Part shown: positions 1-10,897 of the stretch, in pieces
Layout of the letters: each line of letters starts with the position of its first letter
Position numbering within the stretch: the first letter of the stretch is position 1
From: Delphinapterus leucas
Lineage: Eukaryota; Chordata; Mammalia; Artiodactyla; Monodontidae
DNA: 64,000 bases
NCBI RefSeq assembly: GCF_002288925.2
Contig: NW_022098031.1
Location: 6,919,571 to 6,983,570 of the forward strand
Direction of reading: 5' to 3'
The notes under the pieces: model-generated
Seen by the model: the letters and a program-made list of their open reading frames with translations, nothing else
Databases searched by the model: none
Told to the model about the DNA's origin: nothing
Made by a program: the position numbers and the translations under genes

Positions 1-1990
1 GTTTTCCTAAAACTCCATCTCACACAGGGCTTCTCAGCAATCTTGGTATCTTCCACCTTTTACTATTCTTACTGTGATGTGAGGCAGTCTTTACCAGTCA
101 GAGTTGTTCATGCTTATCACATTTATTCCTCAACTCGTTTTTTTTAAATCCTAAATCAGTTTATAGTGTCATAAAATTTAAACAAATTGTATGCCAGGCT
201 TTTTCACAAAATTGATCAACATATTTTTTATAGACAAATTACCACACTGTCTGCTTGAGCAGCACAAATAATGAATTAACAATTAAATATAGAATTTATA
301 TGCTAAGTATTTTATTTTGTAATCTATAATCCTTTAAAGCATTTTATTACACTTTATATCCTTCCCCTCCAAAAGTTTGGGGATTTGATATGCCTACCAT
401 AAGTTATACTGAAAAAATTAGTATGAAAAAATTAGTAACATATAAATAGAAAACCAGATCATGGAGAAAAAATTTAAAAGATGAATACAAATTGCTAATC
501 TGAAGGCTCCTAAAGCTACAAAAAAATTAGTTTTCTTTGTATTTCCAGGGCCCAGCTTAGTATCTGGTATCTAGAAGTGATAAATAAATGTCTGCTATAT
601 AAAAAAATGAGCAAAATAGTTATTCATACTGGAAATATTCATAGTATATCCAGGTTTTACTATAAATTTTATCACCTTGAATTTTCATATTTTAGGAAAT
701 AAATCCTTAGGAGTTTATTTAGGAACTATATTTTATAAAAATAATTTTTAGCAAAATGAATTATTAATGAAGTATGGATTTGTAAAACAAAGTATTAATG
801 GATGCTATTAATTTCTTTCAATGATACTTAATATAATTAATTCTAATACTTTGATTAAAATCATAAACTCTTATAATTAAATTAAGGGAATTTTTTGCTA
901 TAGAAGATCTAGAGGATTGTTCTCCAAACATTGATTAAACAATCCACTTTCTAACAATATATTTTGTTAGACTTTAGAGACATTAAACAGAACCCACTTC
1001 ATTACATTTCTACTAGAAAATTTTCTTTCTGTTTTTTCTCTAGAGTTTAAGCTTAATCTATCAACATATAACAATCTCTCTAGTTTTGTTCTCTGGAGAA
1101 GAACAGAGTAAGTTCTTATCCATGTTTGCCAAATCTAGTTTATGTTCAGAAATCCTGGGAGATGGTGGTGGTGGATACATTTTAAAGATATGTATATATT
1201 TTTTCTTTAAATCACATCCCCTGAGAACTCTGATATAGCAGACCTGACTTTAGAGCCCTGAAATGTGTATTTGTAAATGTCGTCTTGGTCATACTGATCA
1301 TCAACCTGCACTGGCAACCACTGGTCCATGCTATCATCTTCGTATCTTAATGGTGAGACCAGTACATTACTTGGGAAGTGCATTTGGTATTGAAATTAGA
1401 AAACAGAAAACAGAGTTCATCCTAAGTATATGTAGACCATTTTGAAAAGAGTAGCAAGGCAGAAACTTCAATTGTGGAGATATCTTAAGAAATAGATTTT
1501 CTTTTTTGTGGTAAGCCTATTGATGAGATCTTGCTTTCTGCAGAATAAGAGACTGAAGTGTAATTTTCAATAAAGTTGATTCAATTCAACACGTGAAATA
1601 AAACACTCTTCTTCAACAGATGGATTTTGATGACCTTATTAGAAACTCTGTAGGAAAGACCTTTTGGTGACTAAATCTATAGCTAGTTCCTATGAAAACT
1701 TATTTGATAAATAGACCATTATGAAGTTGAATTGCAGAACTCCAGTGGCCTGCTGGAATTCCCTCTTTTGGAGTCTTGCCTGAGTCAGTTCACACTAAAT
1801 TTTCCACAAGTATATTAAGCAAAGAATTTGGGTGCATATCACAGGGAATATCAAAGAGTATTTCCTACAACTAGGATGGAGAATTAATAAATATAAGTCC
1901 TTCTTCTTTCCCTGACACCAACTGGCTTTACAAAAGCAGGCAAATTACCTTATTACACTTATGTTCTTTGTTGTTTTTTGTTCTGAAAAA
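1..1990. other. AT-rich unique intergenic or intronic DNA
   Basis: No repeat head, poly-A tail, SINE or protein-like reading frame is visible. The sequence is AT-rich with many short A and T runs. The longest open frame (60 codons, 1263-1445 +) has no recognisable domain and is within chance length. I see nothing to annotate. Confidence 0.6.
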
Positions 1991-1994
1991 CAAA

Positions 1995-3210
1995 GGAATT
2001 AAAAGAAATACATTGATTTATTGAGCATATTTTTTAAAGTTCTTACTATATTAAGCATTCAGATAGATATGAAGGATTTACAAGTAAGATAAAAATAGAG
2101 CCCCTAGACCAAGGAGATAGTAGAAATCAAATGTCATATGCATCAGTATTTACAATTCAGCATAAAAAGGAATATATGAAATAGAGAGGTGTGAAAAAAT
2201 GCTGTGGAAGTTCTAAGAAGAAAGATAGTATTTTTGCCTTGGGTTCCAGAGAAGGTTTCTTTGTACTACCACTTGAGGAATAAATAGGATTATCACATGC
2301 AAGGTTGGGTGAGATACTTTATGAAGAGGGAAATTTCTGAACAAAGAGATAGAATAGAATATCATTTGTTTGGGGATAGACAGTTTGGGTAAGCTAAGGC
2401 TAGAGAGCAGTTACAACCACTTTCAGAGACTTAATATACTAAGGGAATCCATTAATGTATGGCAACTTTATTATCTGGCGTTGGGAGACAGTTCAGCAAA
2501 ACTTTACTTTTTCCAGCAAAAGTAAACATTGGTTTAAAAGCATTGAGATGTTGATTGTTAATGGGAGGGAGGTTGTGTTAATAAAAGGTTAAGAATGGGT
2601 TTAAGAATTTTCAAATACATCAGTGGTGTTCAGGTTTATTCTCTTGATTATTTTATTGACAAATAAAATCTTATCCAGAACCCCTATAAAATATCAATAA
2701 ATAAAAGTGCTGCTGCTCTGATTGAGAGAGAGAGGAGAAGGGTGGGACCCAGAACCCCACAGGAGGAACAACCTGCTGGATTAGGAGGCACCCCTGAGGA
2801 ATGTTATGTTTACTCAGAACACATATTGAAAACTGTGGGCAGAGTGACTGGGAACAGGATGATGCTATGGACAGAAATCAGATCAGTAAGAGGAGCAAGT
2901 TGGGGATAGAGGTTAATAAATTTGCTGGTCACATTGAGGTACCAAATTTACATTTAATTATAAATGCCTAAGAGGAGATGGAGTGAGAGCTAAGGGGAGA
3001 AGTTGAGGTGAGGGATATCATTTGAAAGGATTGCTGACATCCTAGTGAGAGATAATATTGCCAGAAAAGGTGCACAAAGAGAAGACAAATGGGCGAGGTC
3101 CAAGTCTTAGGGAATGCAGTAATTCAAGGTGTGGGAAGCAGAAAAGAAGCTGAGAGTGGAACAGGGAGAGAATAAGGGACGAAGCAGGCAAGTGTCAGGT
3201 CACAGATGCT
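1995..3210 (+). repeat. Decayed L2-like LINE remnants
   Basis: The stretch opens with 'ttattgagcatat..', a degenerate version of the common 'ttattgagcacctactatg' L2 motif. It continues through blocks resembling the purine-rich body of L2 ('atgaagagggaaatttctgaac', then 'ggagatggagtgagagctaagg' and 'agggaatgcagtaattcaagg'). The match is from memory and diffuse. Unique DNA probably separates the blocks between about 2400 and 2840. A similar purine-rich family recurs at 8.36-8.75 and 33.5-34.1 kb. Confidence 0.35.
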
Positions 3211-3770
3211 TGAATTACAGCTGATGATGCTTGTAGAAAATAAGGAATGGCATTTGGTTTGTTGGCTGGTTTTGTTTATTTGTAAGTTTTTGATAAATGC
3301 ATATTAAAAATTTATAACACTTTAAATATGATATGAATAGACACAAAATGGCTTGCTAAAAAAAGAAATAACATGTATTTAGGAAAACAGTCTTGTTTAC
3401 TAGATTAATTCATGAGAGAATGGAAACATTCCTTCTGACTTGAATTTGATGCAAGGGAGTCAGACTATACACCCACCAGTGAAGGCAAAGAGAAAAACCT
3501 TGAAAGCAGAAAAAACAGAAAACAAAAAACCACCATTATCATCTTGATTTGTATTAGATTTATTGAAGTCAGAAACTTTTTTTTTTTAGAATGAACATGT
3601 GTCAAAAATTTTACTCAGCTTATTGATGAGGGAACCAAAATGATGGCAATAGTGGTTCAAAGAAGGAGGCAAGGAATGCAGATTTATACTGTAAGTTGTT
3701 CAAAAGGAGCCAAAATGAATTAGCTAAGAGATTCAAAACTGGGCAATGTCCTACAGTCACTAAACCATAA
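3211..3770. other. Unique DNA without visible features
   Basis: AT-rich sequence with an A-rich patch near 3505-3535 ('gcagaaaaaacagaaaacaaaaaacc') and no repeat or coding signal that I can name. Confidence 0.5.
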
Positions 3771-3780
3771 CTGTTTGGGG

Positions 3781-3917
3781 TTCTTTTTCTTTCTTTCTTT
3801 CTTTTTAACATCTTTATTGGAGTATAATTGCTTTACAATGTTGTGTTAGTTTCTGCCATATAACAAAGTGAATCAGCTATATGTACACATATATCCCCAT
3901 ATCCCCTCCCTATGATT
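3781..3917 (-). mobile_element. 5'-truncated L1, 3' end only
   Basis: The tail reads as a (CTTT)n-rich T tract on the plus strand. It is followed by the L1 3'-UTR terminus 'aacatctttattggagtata' and 'aacaaagtgaatcagctata', so the element lies on the minus strand. It is the same 3'-UTR type as the large L1 at 13.3 kb. An imperfect target duplication is suggested by 'ctgtttgggg' (3771-3780) and 'ctgttgggg' (3918-3926). Only about 110 bp of L1 body is present, with no coding part. Confidence 0.85.
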
Positions 3918-3926
3918 CTGTTGGGG

Positions 3927-5568
3927 AGTCCAAAATGTTATACGATATATTAAAGGAAATAAGATAAATTTATTAATGGCACTATTACCTGGAAAAATTA
4001 CCTCAAATATCTAACAAAAATATGTTTAAAATAATTTCTAAAGAAGGTCATGACTAAGTGCTGTAGAGAAGCAAACAAAAAAGTGAAGACTGAGAAATGA
4101 TACCAGATTGGAAGATTAGATCAATGCTGATCACCAGGGTTGAATGATCTCCCAAAGCTTCTAATAGTTATAGGATTATTCCTGACTATATATTTATATA
4201 TTGGCAATATGAATATTTTCTTTTTATATGTAAAATGTGCATGTGCATCTGCCTCTACACACATACATGCACACATATACACACATACTCACAAATGCTA
4301 ATTTCTATTCTAAATGGCATGTACATTGATCATCATTGTGTATATATTCTAATAAAGTTTTATGAATTTTAAGTGCTTTTCTGATGTTACACGTTACTAG
4401 AGTAGTGCCAATACTGCAGATCATGAGAAATACTGGGTAATTTATCTGCATTAACTAAAGATTTAAAAACTGTGTTGATATTAACTCTTTGTATTCTTGA
4501 TAATAAAACACTATGTTACCAGACTTATCAGGGTGGGGATGAGATGTATGTCTTTCTTATATAGCATTCCTAAATTCTGTGTGGTAAGTTTGAAGATGCA
4601 CTGAAATATTTCTAATGTCAAGAGTGACAATGTTTCATTGCACATCAGTTCTCTGTTAGATCTTGTCTCCCACAATTGGAAATCATGCCATGTGACATTT
4701 TTTAAAATTAGTTTTTGTGCCTGCCCTAATAGATCTTGTGCTTATGGAGTAAGTCATAGTCTTCTGTATTATTCCATGTTCTCCTCCATGAATACTTAAA
4801 CTGCTTTTTCTTAGCGCAGTCTACTCATATTAAAACTATTATAACCAAATGTTTTGCATTTAATTCTCTTTCCAAACAAATTAATACATAAAAGGGACCA
4901 TAGAGCAGCTCTAGAAAAGAGAATAAAATTATCAAAAGAAACAGCATATGAAAAGAATTATATAGAAAATACAGATAAATATCCCATATCATAAAAGTTC
5001 TAGAAATAACTAACTTACTTGAATGTAAAACTATAAGAATGAAAGGTAGCTTAACGTTATTGACCTAAATTAGTCCAAAGTTTTACTGATCAGTTAGAGT
5101 ATTTAAAGATATTTCAGAATAAAAGTGCTTTTCCTTGGAACTAATTTCACTTTGCTCCATGGCAACAACAAGTTCTCCCTCAGGCAGCATCTCCTCATCT
5201 TGCCCCAGCTCCACCATCCATGCAAAGTGTGTGAATGCACTTGGCAACCTCCCAGCTTCACTCCTGGGGATTTTGTATACTTGGCTATAGGTGGTTGTGT
5301 TTGTGATACTGAACTTAATATATTGAGAATGCATTCTAGAATTGTAATTAATTGTCAAAATATAAGCAAATACAATCAAAAGATAAATATGTTTTACTGT
5401 ATACTACATCTATGACAAAAACACAGCAGATGCACTTGCAAGTAGAGATATAATGCAAGGTGTGTACCATTAGAAAGAAAAATGTATTAAGTACTAATGA
5501 AGTCCTCCAGTATAGGCTAAAAAATTAAAGATGGCTGAGTTGATATTACATTTAATGATACACTTTTT
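3927..5568. other. Unique DNA with a short CA-rich patch
   Basis: AT-rich DNA. 4255-4292 is an irregular (CA)n/(TA)n patch with repeated 'acacatac'. 5125-5275 is noticeably more GC-rich than its surroundings and opens a 98-codon minus-strand frame (5083-5379); it has no family I recognise and is discussed under findings. Otherwise nothing is visible. Confidence 0.5.
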
Positions 5569-5577
5569 CCTAATTTT

Positions 5578-5821
5578 TAAAAAAAATTTTATTGGAGTAT
5601 AGTTGATTTACAATGCTGTGTTAGTTTCTGCTGTACAGCAATGTGAATCACTTATGTATATATACATATATCTGCTCTTTTTTAGATTTCTTTCCCATAT
5701 CGGTCATTACAGAGTATTGAGTAGAGTTCCCTGTGCTATACAGTAGGTCCTTATTAGTTATCTAGTTTATATATAGTACTGTGTATATGTCAATCCCAAC
5801 CTCCCAATTTATCCTTCCCCC
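5578..5821 (-). mobile_element. 5'-truncated L1 3'-UTR (long 3' end form)
   Basis: The plus strand starts with 'ttattggagtatagttgatt' after a T/A-rich tail and runs through 'acagtaggtccttattagtt' and 'gtatatgtcaatcccaacct', all reverse-complement L1 3'-UTR. A perfect 9-bp target duplication 'cctaatttt' lies at 5569-5577 and 5822-5830. It belongs to a different L1 3'-UTR type from the 3.8-kb copy and is related to the copies at 44.9 and 56.3 kb, which end earlier in the same 3'-UTR. No coding sequence remains. Confidence 0.88.
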
Positions 5822-6079
5822 CCTAATTTTCTTCATTATGTGATGCTAATGGAGGTGAAGCATGAAAAGACAACTAGGGAATCATGGTAGATAAATAGTT
5901 TTTGATGAAGTTAGCCCACCCCAATATTATGTGTCCTTCTACAGGTACTGAGTTATTTCTTCAAAACCTGTGATTTTGCACATACTTCGTATCCCTCAAC
6001 CTGTGATGTTCAGCCTTCATTCTGTGGCCTGCCTCTCCTACTCAGTATTCAAAGCATGGTTCAATTACCCCATTCTCTG

Positions 6080-6330
6080 AAAAACAGTTCCTGATCATGT
6101 CCTATCTACGTTTTACTGAAATAGCAATGACCTACAACCTAGCTCTTATCCTTGCACTTGACTCTCTTATAGCATCTATCATGTTGTTTTATAATTACCC
6201 ATGTATCTCCTGTTCTAAACACTGAGTACCTTAGGAGTAAGAGAAGGGTCTTTATGGAAAACAACCAGCCAAGCTCTTGGAGTATAGTAGGGGCTCAGTA
6301 AATGCTCAGTGAATTATTGAAATGGATTGT
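6080..6330 (+). repeat. L2-like LINE 3' fragment
   Basis: The stretch runs from the 'cctgatcatgtcctatctac' region through 'tagcatctatcatgttgttt' to 'tagtaggggctcagtaaatg', ending 'tgaattattgaaatgg'. This resembles the L2 3' end, whose consensus finishes with a 'tagtaggcgctcaataaatg' block. It is strongly decayed. A 13-A run lies just downstream at 6575-6589. Confidence 0.45.
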
Positions 6331-6784
6331 CATTAATTATTCACTGGATCTCAGTTTCTCATCTGAGCATGGTGTGACTGTCCTAGTTATCTAAAGTGCT
6401 TCCTAACTTGAAAATATAGACCAGTTGTATGAAATTCTGACCCCAGTATCTCCATCAACACTATTGACCACCTTTTCTGAAAATTTTATCATTTTGCTTT
6501 GAGACTACTCTTCTTTTTTGCCTCTCAAAAGGGATCCTTCTCTTGATTTTTCATATTGAATTCCAGTATCCAATTAAAAAAAAAAAAAAGCTTAATTTGC
6601 AGTTGCTTCCTGCTCTCTCCCCATCTTTCAATCGCCAGTTCTTTATCCATTATTTCAAAGCCTATATCCCCAGTCCTCAATACACATTGTCAGTGAGAAG
6701 TTATGTTTCTGAAGAGCAGTTTTTGAATTCTGGCCTGCTTTTGAATTCTGACTGTAAATAGGAATACTGTTTAGTGTCCAACTC

Positions 6785-6925
6785 AGGGTCGTTGTGAATA
6801 TTAAATGAGATCTTACACATAAAGTGCATAGCACGGGGCCTGGTATAAGATAAGCATTCAAGGAAAGAATAAGAATGTCTGCATAAGGTACATATTCAAT
6901 AAATGCTTGTACCTTGTATGTACTT
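6785..6925 (+). repeat. MIR-like SINE 3' part
   Basis: 'ttgtgaatattaaatgagat' followed by 'aaagtgcatagcacggggcc' matches the core and 3' part of MIR in order. A second 'attcaataaatgcttgtac' tail follows. The tRNA-like head is not recognisable. Confidence 0.5.
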
Positions 6926-8355
6926 TGAAAACCATGGTAGTTTTAGATAGAACCCACAGCTGTGAATGAAGCTTAGTGTTATTTATAGTTGTGGCAGTTG
7001 AGTTTGGAAATAATCTTAGGCAATCCCTTAAACTTTCTTAAAAAGGCCCCAGATTAATGGTTCAGCCCAAGTAATCTGGTAAAAGAAAAAAAGCCTATCA
7101 GCTGACTTGGTTTATTTAGGCTCATCTAAAGCCCATTTTAGAAAGGAAGCACTGTTTGTGTGACTTCATTTCAAGAGACAGTCTATTCGTAAGGATACTT
7201 TCTTAAACTGATAATAATTCAGGTAGCTAGAATTTCAGCATAATAGTATGAATTCAGTGGAGATAGGCATTATTGTTTTTTTAAGTCTTGAAGATTAATA
7301 GTTGATAGGAATGCTATAATATCTAAAATCTAAGGCAGAGTCTCTTTATTTCACTTAAGATTCATTTTTGGCATAATCAGTATTTTTTAAATGAAAGTTT
7401 ATTAACCCACTATCATGGCAAATAAGAAGATGTGATAAAAATACCACCCTGGAAAAGACTTCCAAATCCTTTAAAGCTACATCTTCCCTTTTTATTAAAA
7501 AATTTTGTGAAGGAATTATACTAAATATATTTTAATCTATCATTTCAGAAATATATGTCAATGTATCATTTTAGAAATGGCAAGAGAATTTGCCATTTTT
7601 CAAACACAAAATACAATAAAAACATCCCATAGAGTTAAGCACTGGGGGATAATGTCTATTCAGTTCAGGTTTTCACTTCCATTTCTAAAAACATTCTCCA
7701 TCCCTCCCTACAACTCTAGGACTTCTTTTCCATGCTGTCAAACATAGAGGCAGATATAGTGTAGCCTTAATGTTTCGCAACTTTTATAATAAAATATTTT
7801 ATAGTAGACATTTTTTCCCACAACATCATTAAATTTGCTTCAGAATTGCTATGGGCTTAATACAAATTTAGAAAGCAAAAGGAAAACATATTACTCCATG
7901 TATTGTTCCATCAACTGTCAACTATGGGCAAGAAAACTAATGGCAAAATGCCTTCTTCTTTTCAAACTAAACTCAGTTCACCAGAAAACACATTCTGACT
8001 CTCTCAATACTTTAAACTTTTCTTTTTATATATTTATTGGAATGCTTATTTAAATTTATTTTGAATTATGAAAATCTCAATAAGATAAGACTAATGTTTG
8101 CCATCAAGTGTTCCAAAGAACAATAGTTAAGAGGGATGTTAATAGATAACTATTTTAAAAATAAACAAAAACAAATGTTTCATGTTCAAAAAGGTTTTGG
8201 AAACTCTGGGTCAAACAAAGTAAGATAGGTTTCTTTACTACAAAATATGCAGAGACTTTAATATGGTAGTTTGTATTATGAGTCTACAAGTTATAAAAAG
8301 CAGCGTTTTTCAAGAAAAGATAATGGAAGCTTTATTCTTTTAACCTAGTTTCCAT
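6926..8355. other. AT-rich unique DNA
   Basis: No repeat family or coding signal is visible. A 72-codon plus-strand frame at 7835-8053 has no motif and is within chance expectation. Two near-identical short phrases, 'atcatttcagaaat' and 'atcattttagaaat' (about 7540-7580), form a local duplication without obvious meaning. Confidence 0.5.
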
Positions 8356-8359
8356 TTAC

Positions 8360-8757
8360 TTGTTCATGAATCAAATAACTACTGATTTGAGTGTTTACTA
8401 TACTTTCTCTTTTCTGCAGCTTACATTCTTATATGGCAGAGAGAGAAACAGACACACAAATTGTGTTAAATGTTGAGTGAAGAGCAGATGATATAATGGG
8501 GAAGGAGGAAAAGAAGTCACATAGGATCTCTATGGAGATATGACATTTGAGTTGAGAAAGAAAATTCTAGCCAGAAGAAGCAGATGCAAGAAAGGGTTAA
8601 GTGCATCTGTGTTGTAGAAATAGAATGGAGAATACTACAGCTAGAGAAGAACTGCACAGAGGGAGTAAGAGATAAGGTTGGAGAAGGACACAGACAGATC
8701 ATTTAAGACATTGTAGGTCATGTTAAGATGTTTAAATTTTATTATAAAAGTGACACA
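8360..8757 (+). repeat. Old L2-like remnant split by a SINE
   Basis: Purine-rich blocks such as 'atgacatttgagttgagaaa', 'aagaagcagatgcaagaaag' and 'cattgtaggtcatgttaaga' follow the order of a widespread mammalian L2-type repeat ('gacatttgagctgaga .. ccttgtaggccatggtaagg'). The CHR-1 SINE at 8758 inserted into its 3' part. The copy is degenerate and the family name is from memory. Confidence 0.4.
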
Positions 8758-8902
8758 GTGGGAATTCTCTGGTGGTCCAGTGATTAAGACTCTGTGCTTC
8801 CACTGCAGGGGGTGCAGGTTCAATTCCTGGTGAGGGAACTAAGGTGGTCAGGGAGCTAAGATCCCGCATGCTGGGTGGTGTGGCCAATAAATAAATAAAT
8901 AA
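8758..8902 (+). mobile_element. CHR-1-type SINE
   Basis: The head 'gggaattctctggtggtcc' is followed by a tRNA-like A-box region ('ccagtgattaagactc') and a B-box 'ggttcaattcc', then 'aagatcccgcatgctgggtg'. It ends in an (AAAT)n tail. Imperfect target duplications 'taaaagtgacaca' (8745-8757) and 'taaaagcaacaca' (8903-8915) match at 11 of 13 bases. An unusual 16-bp tandem duplication lies inside (8828-8843 and 8845-8860). The family is restricted to cetartiodactyls and is moved by L1 enzymes. Confidence 0.85.
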
Positions 8903-8929
8903 TAAAAGCAACACAAAGCAAATGGCTGG

Positions 8930-9050
8930 TGATGGTAATAGATGGTAATGAATGTAAGCTCTATGAGGGCAGATACGTGCAGCTAGCCACAGAGCCTAGA
9001 AGGATATCTAGCCCATAGTATGCATACTATAATGTTTCTTGAATTAAGAC
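8930..9050 (+). repeat. L2/MIR-like 3' fragment
   Basis: 'gtaagctctatgagggcaga', 'agcctagaaggatatctag' and 'catagtatgcatactataat' follow the order of the common 'aagctccatgagggcaggga .. cctagcacagtgcctggcacatag' L2 3' motif, with many changes. Confidence 0.45.
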
Positions 9051-10480
9051 CCAGAAAGTGATGATTCTTAGCTAGAAAACAGAAATTTAATATAAAACAA
9101 AAACAGGAATATCCAATTTGGCAATGGTATTAAAATTTAAAAAGAGATATACAAAATGGTTTCAGTGAGAGCTCATTCTGAATATATTTTTACAGTTTAT
9201 AAATGACTTTAGTCCTGGACTTATACAATTATTAAGGGTCTACAAAGGTCGCTTTTATTTTTCAGATTTATTTCACTGCATTTTATTGGTGAGTTAAATC
9301 TTATGATGCATTTCTACATACTCGGAGAGTCTCAAAATTCTTAGGATATTTACTTTGTATATGACAAAGGTCTACTCCATTTGCAGATAGGTAATCTGTA
9401 AGTAAATGAGAGATTCTCAAGAATACAAACTGTCCCTAAAACAGAATTTCTTAGGAAAAATATGTTTTCTTTTAAGTAAACTTTTCTAAGTTACCTCAAG
9501 TTATAATAACATCCTTTATATCAACTACATAGTTTACTGTAAAATATTTTTGTAAATATACATATTTATATGGAAATTTTCATGCAGGTACTTTACTGTG
9601 TAAATATGTAAAATGGAGGTAGAGAAAATATCTAATTGCACATTAATACCCTTCCATATTTGGTGTAAACATCTTTAGCTAAAATTACAATATAATCACA
9701 TGTACATAAATGTTTAGTTTACCAATTATAGCATAATTATTATCATGTTTACGATGAAAGTGATATATGAAAAGATATTTTCAATAGTCTCAGAATCATG
9801 AATCTGCTTTTCTTATTAATTATAGCTAATTCCAAAGGCTGATTACAAACACAATTTTAACTCCTAACTTCATATACTTAATGTTTATTCAAAAGGCACT
9901 ATAATTTTTTTTAACCAATAGGAAATATAGGTTTAGGGAAAACATTTAAGTGTTTGAAGAGGGAAAATTAATATTTATTTTTTATGTATGCTATAGTTTT
10001 GGTAGATAAAGATCATCTCAATTGTGCTAATTTCTAACTACCACCATCTGCCTTTTAAAAAAATTTTTAGCTTTAAAATTATATAATTTTTGACCATGTT
10101 AGACTTAAATAGTTTAACTTTAGGATTCGTGCTGATCCACAATGAGGTCAGGAATATAAACTGTAATTATCACTTTTAATTACCTGAAATTTTTTTTCAA
10201 GAACTGAGATAAACAATAAGGTTGCCATATTCACCGAATTCAGAAGGGCCATTATAAAGTCAAGATCCTAGACCATTATTGAAGTAAGCATGAGCTAAAT
10301 GACATAAAATTTTAATCCCAGAATATTTGAGTTTCATTTAGATATCCTTAGAGTTTCACTTTGTAGGAAACATCAGGTAGGTCTTTTATCTACCAATATT
10401 GCTTAAGTATTTTTTATAGCTAGTCATGTTATTTGAACACAGGAGACAATTTTAACATTGATGGATCCTGAATGTGGATG
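9051..10480. other. AT-rich unique DNA
   Basis: Long AT-rich stretch with no open frame, SINE or L1 signature visible. Nothing can be annotated. Confidence 0.55.
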
Positions 10481-10484
10481 ATGT

Positions 10485-10618
10485 AAAATCTTGGAAACAG
10501 GGATAATAATCTCTATTCCCAAAGGTTGTTGTGAAGTTTAAATTAAAATAAAATGTATTATGTGTGTTAATGTACTTTGCATATTCTAGATGCTCAATTT
10601 ATTTCTTCCTATTATTAA
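10485..10618 (+). repeat. MIR-like SINE fragment
   Basis: 'cagggataataatctctatt', 'aaaggttgttgtgaagttta' and a '..gatgctcaatttatttctt' end follow the order of MIR ('ggggataataatagtaccta .. gggttgttgtgaggattaaa .. cgctcaataaatg'). Confidence 0.5.
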
Positions 10619-10790
10619 ATGAAACAACTAACTAATAGGACCTAGGACCTTCTCAAATAGTTGCTTGGGTATAGAACAGATACACTTCCTTCAAAGTCCT
10701 TCAGTAATGCTTCCTATGGAATCATTCCTGGGAAGAAAGAAATTCTTCTAGAGTTGCTAGTACCTACTCTCCAGTAGATAACATCTATTC

Positions 10791-10897
10791 TTTTATATAC
10801 ATACCTACATACATATACAAGCACACACATATAATATATCCATTATATCTATATATACACACACACGCAGACACACACACACACACATATATATATT
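10791..10897. repeat. (CA)n/(TA)n simple repeat
   Basis: Interrupted 'acatacatacc', 'cacacac' and 'tatata' units form a compound dinucleotide microsatellite with the cleanest CA block at about 10870-10886. It is flanked by AT-rich unique DNA and is probably polymorphic. Confidence 0.85.

Noticed and set aside
8758..8902. Possible tRNA gene from the A-box and B-box motifs in the SINEs
   Set aside because: The boxes are those of tRNA-derived SINEs. No cloverleaf with paired acceptor stem is present in any of the six copies.
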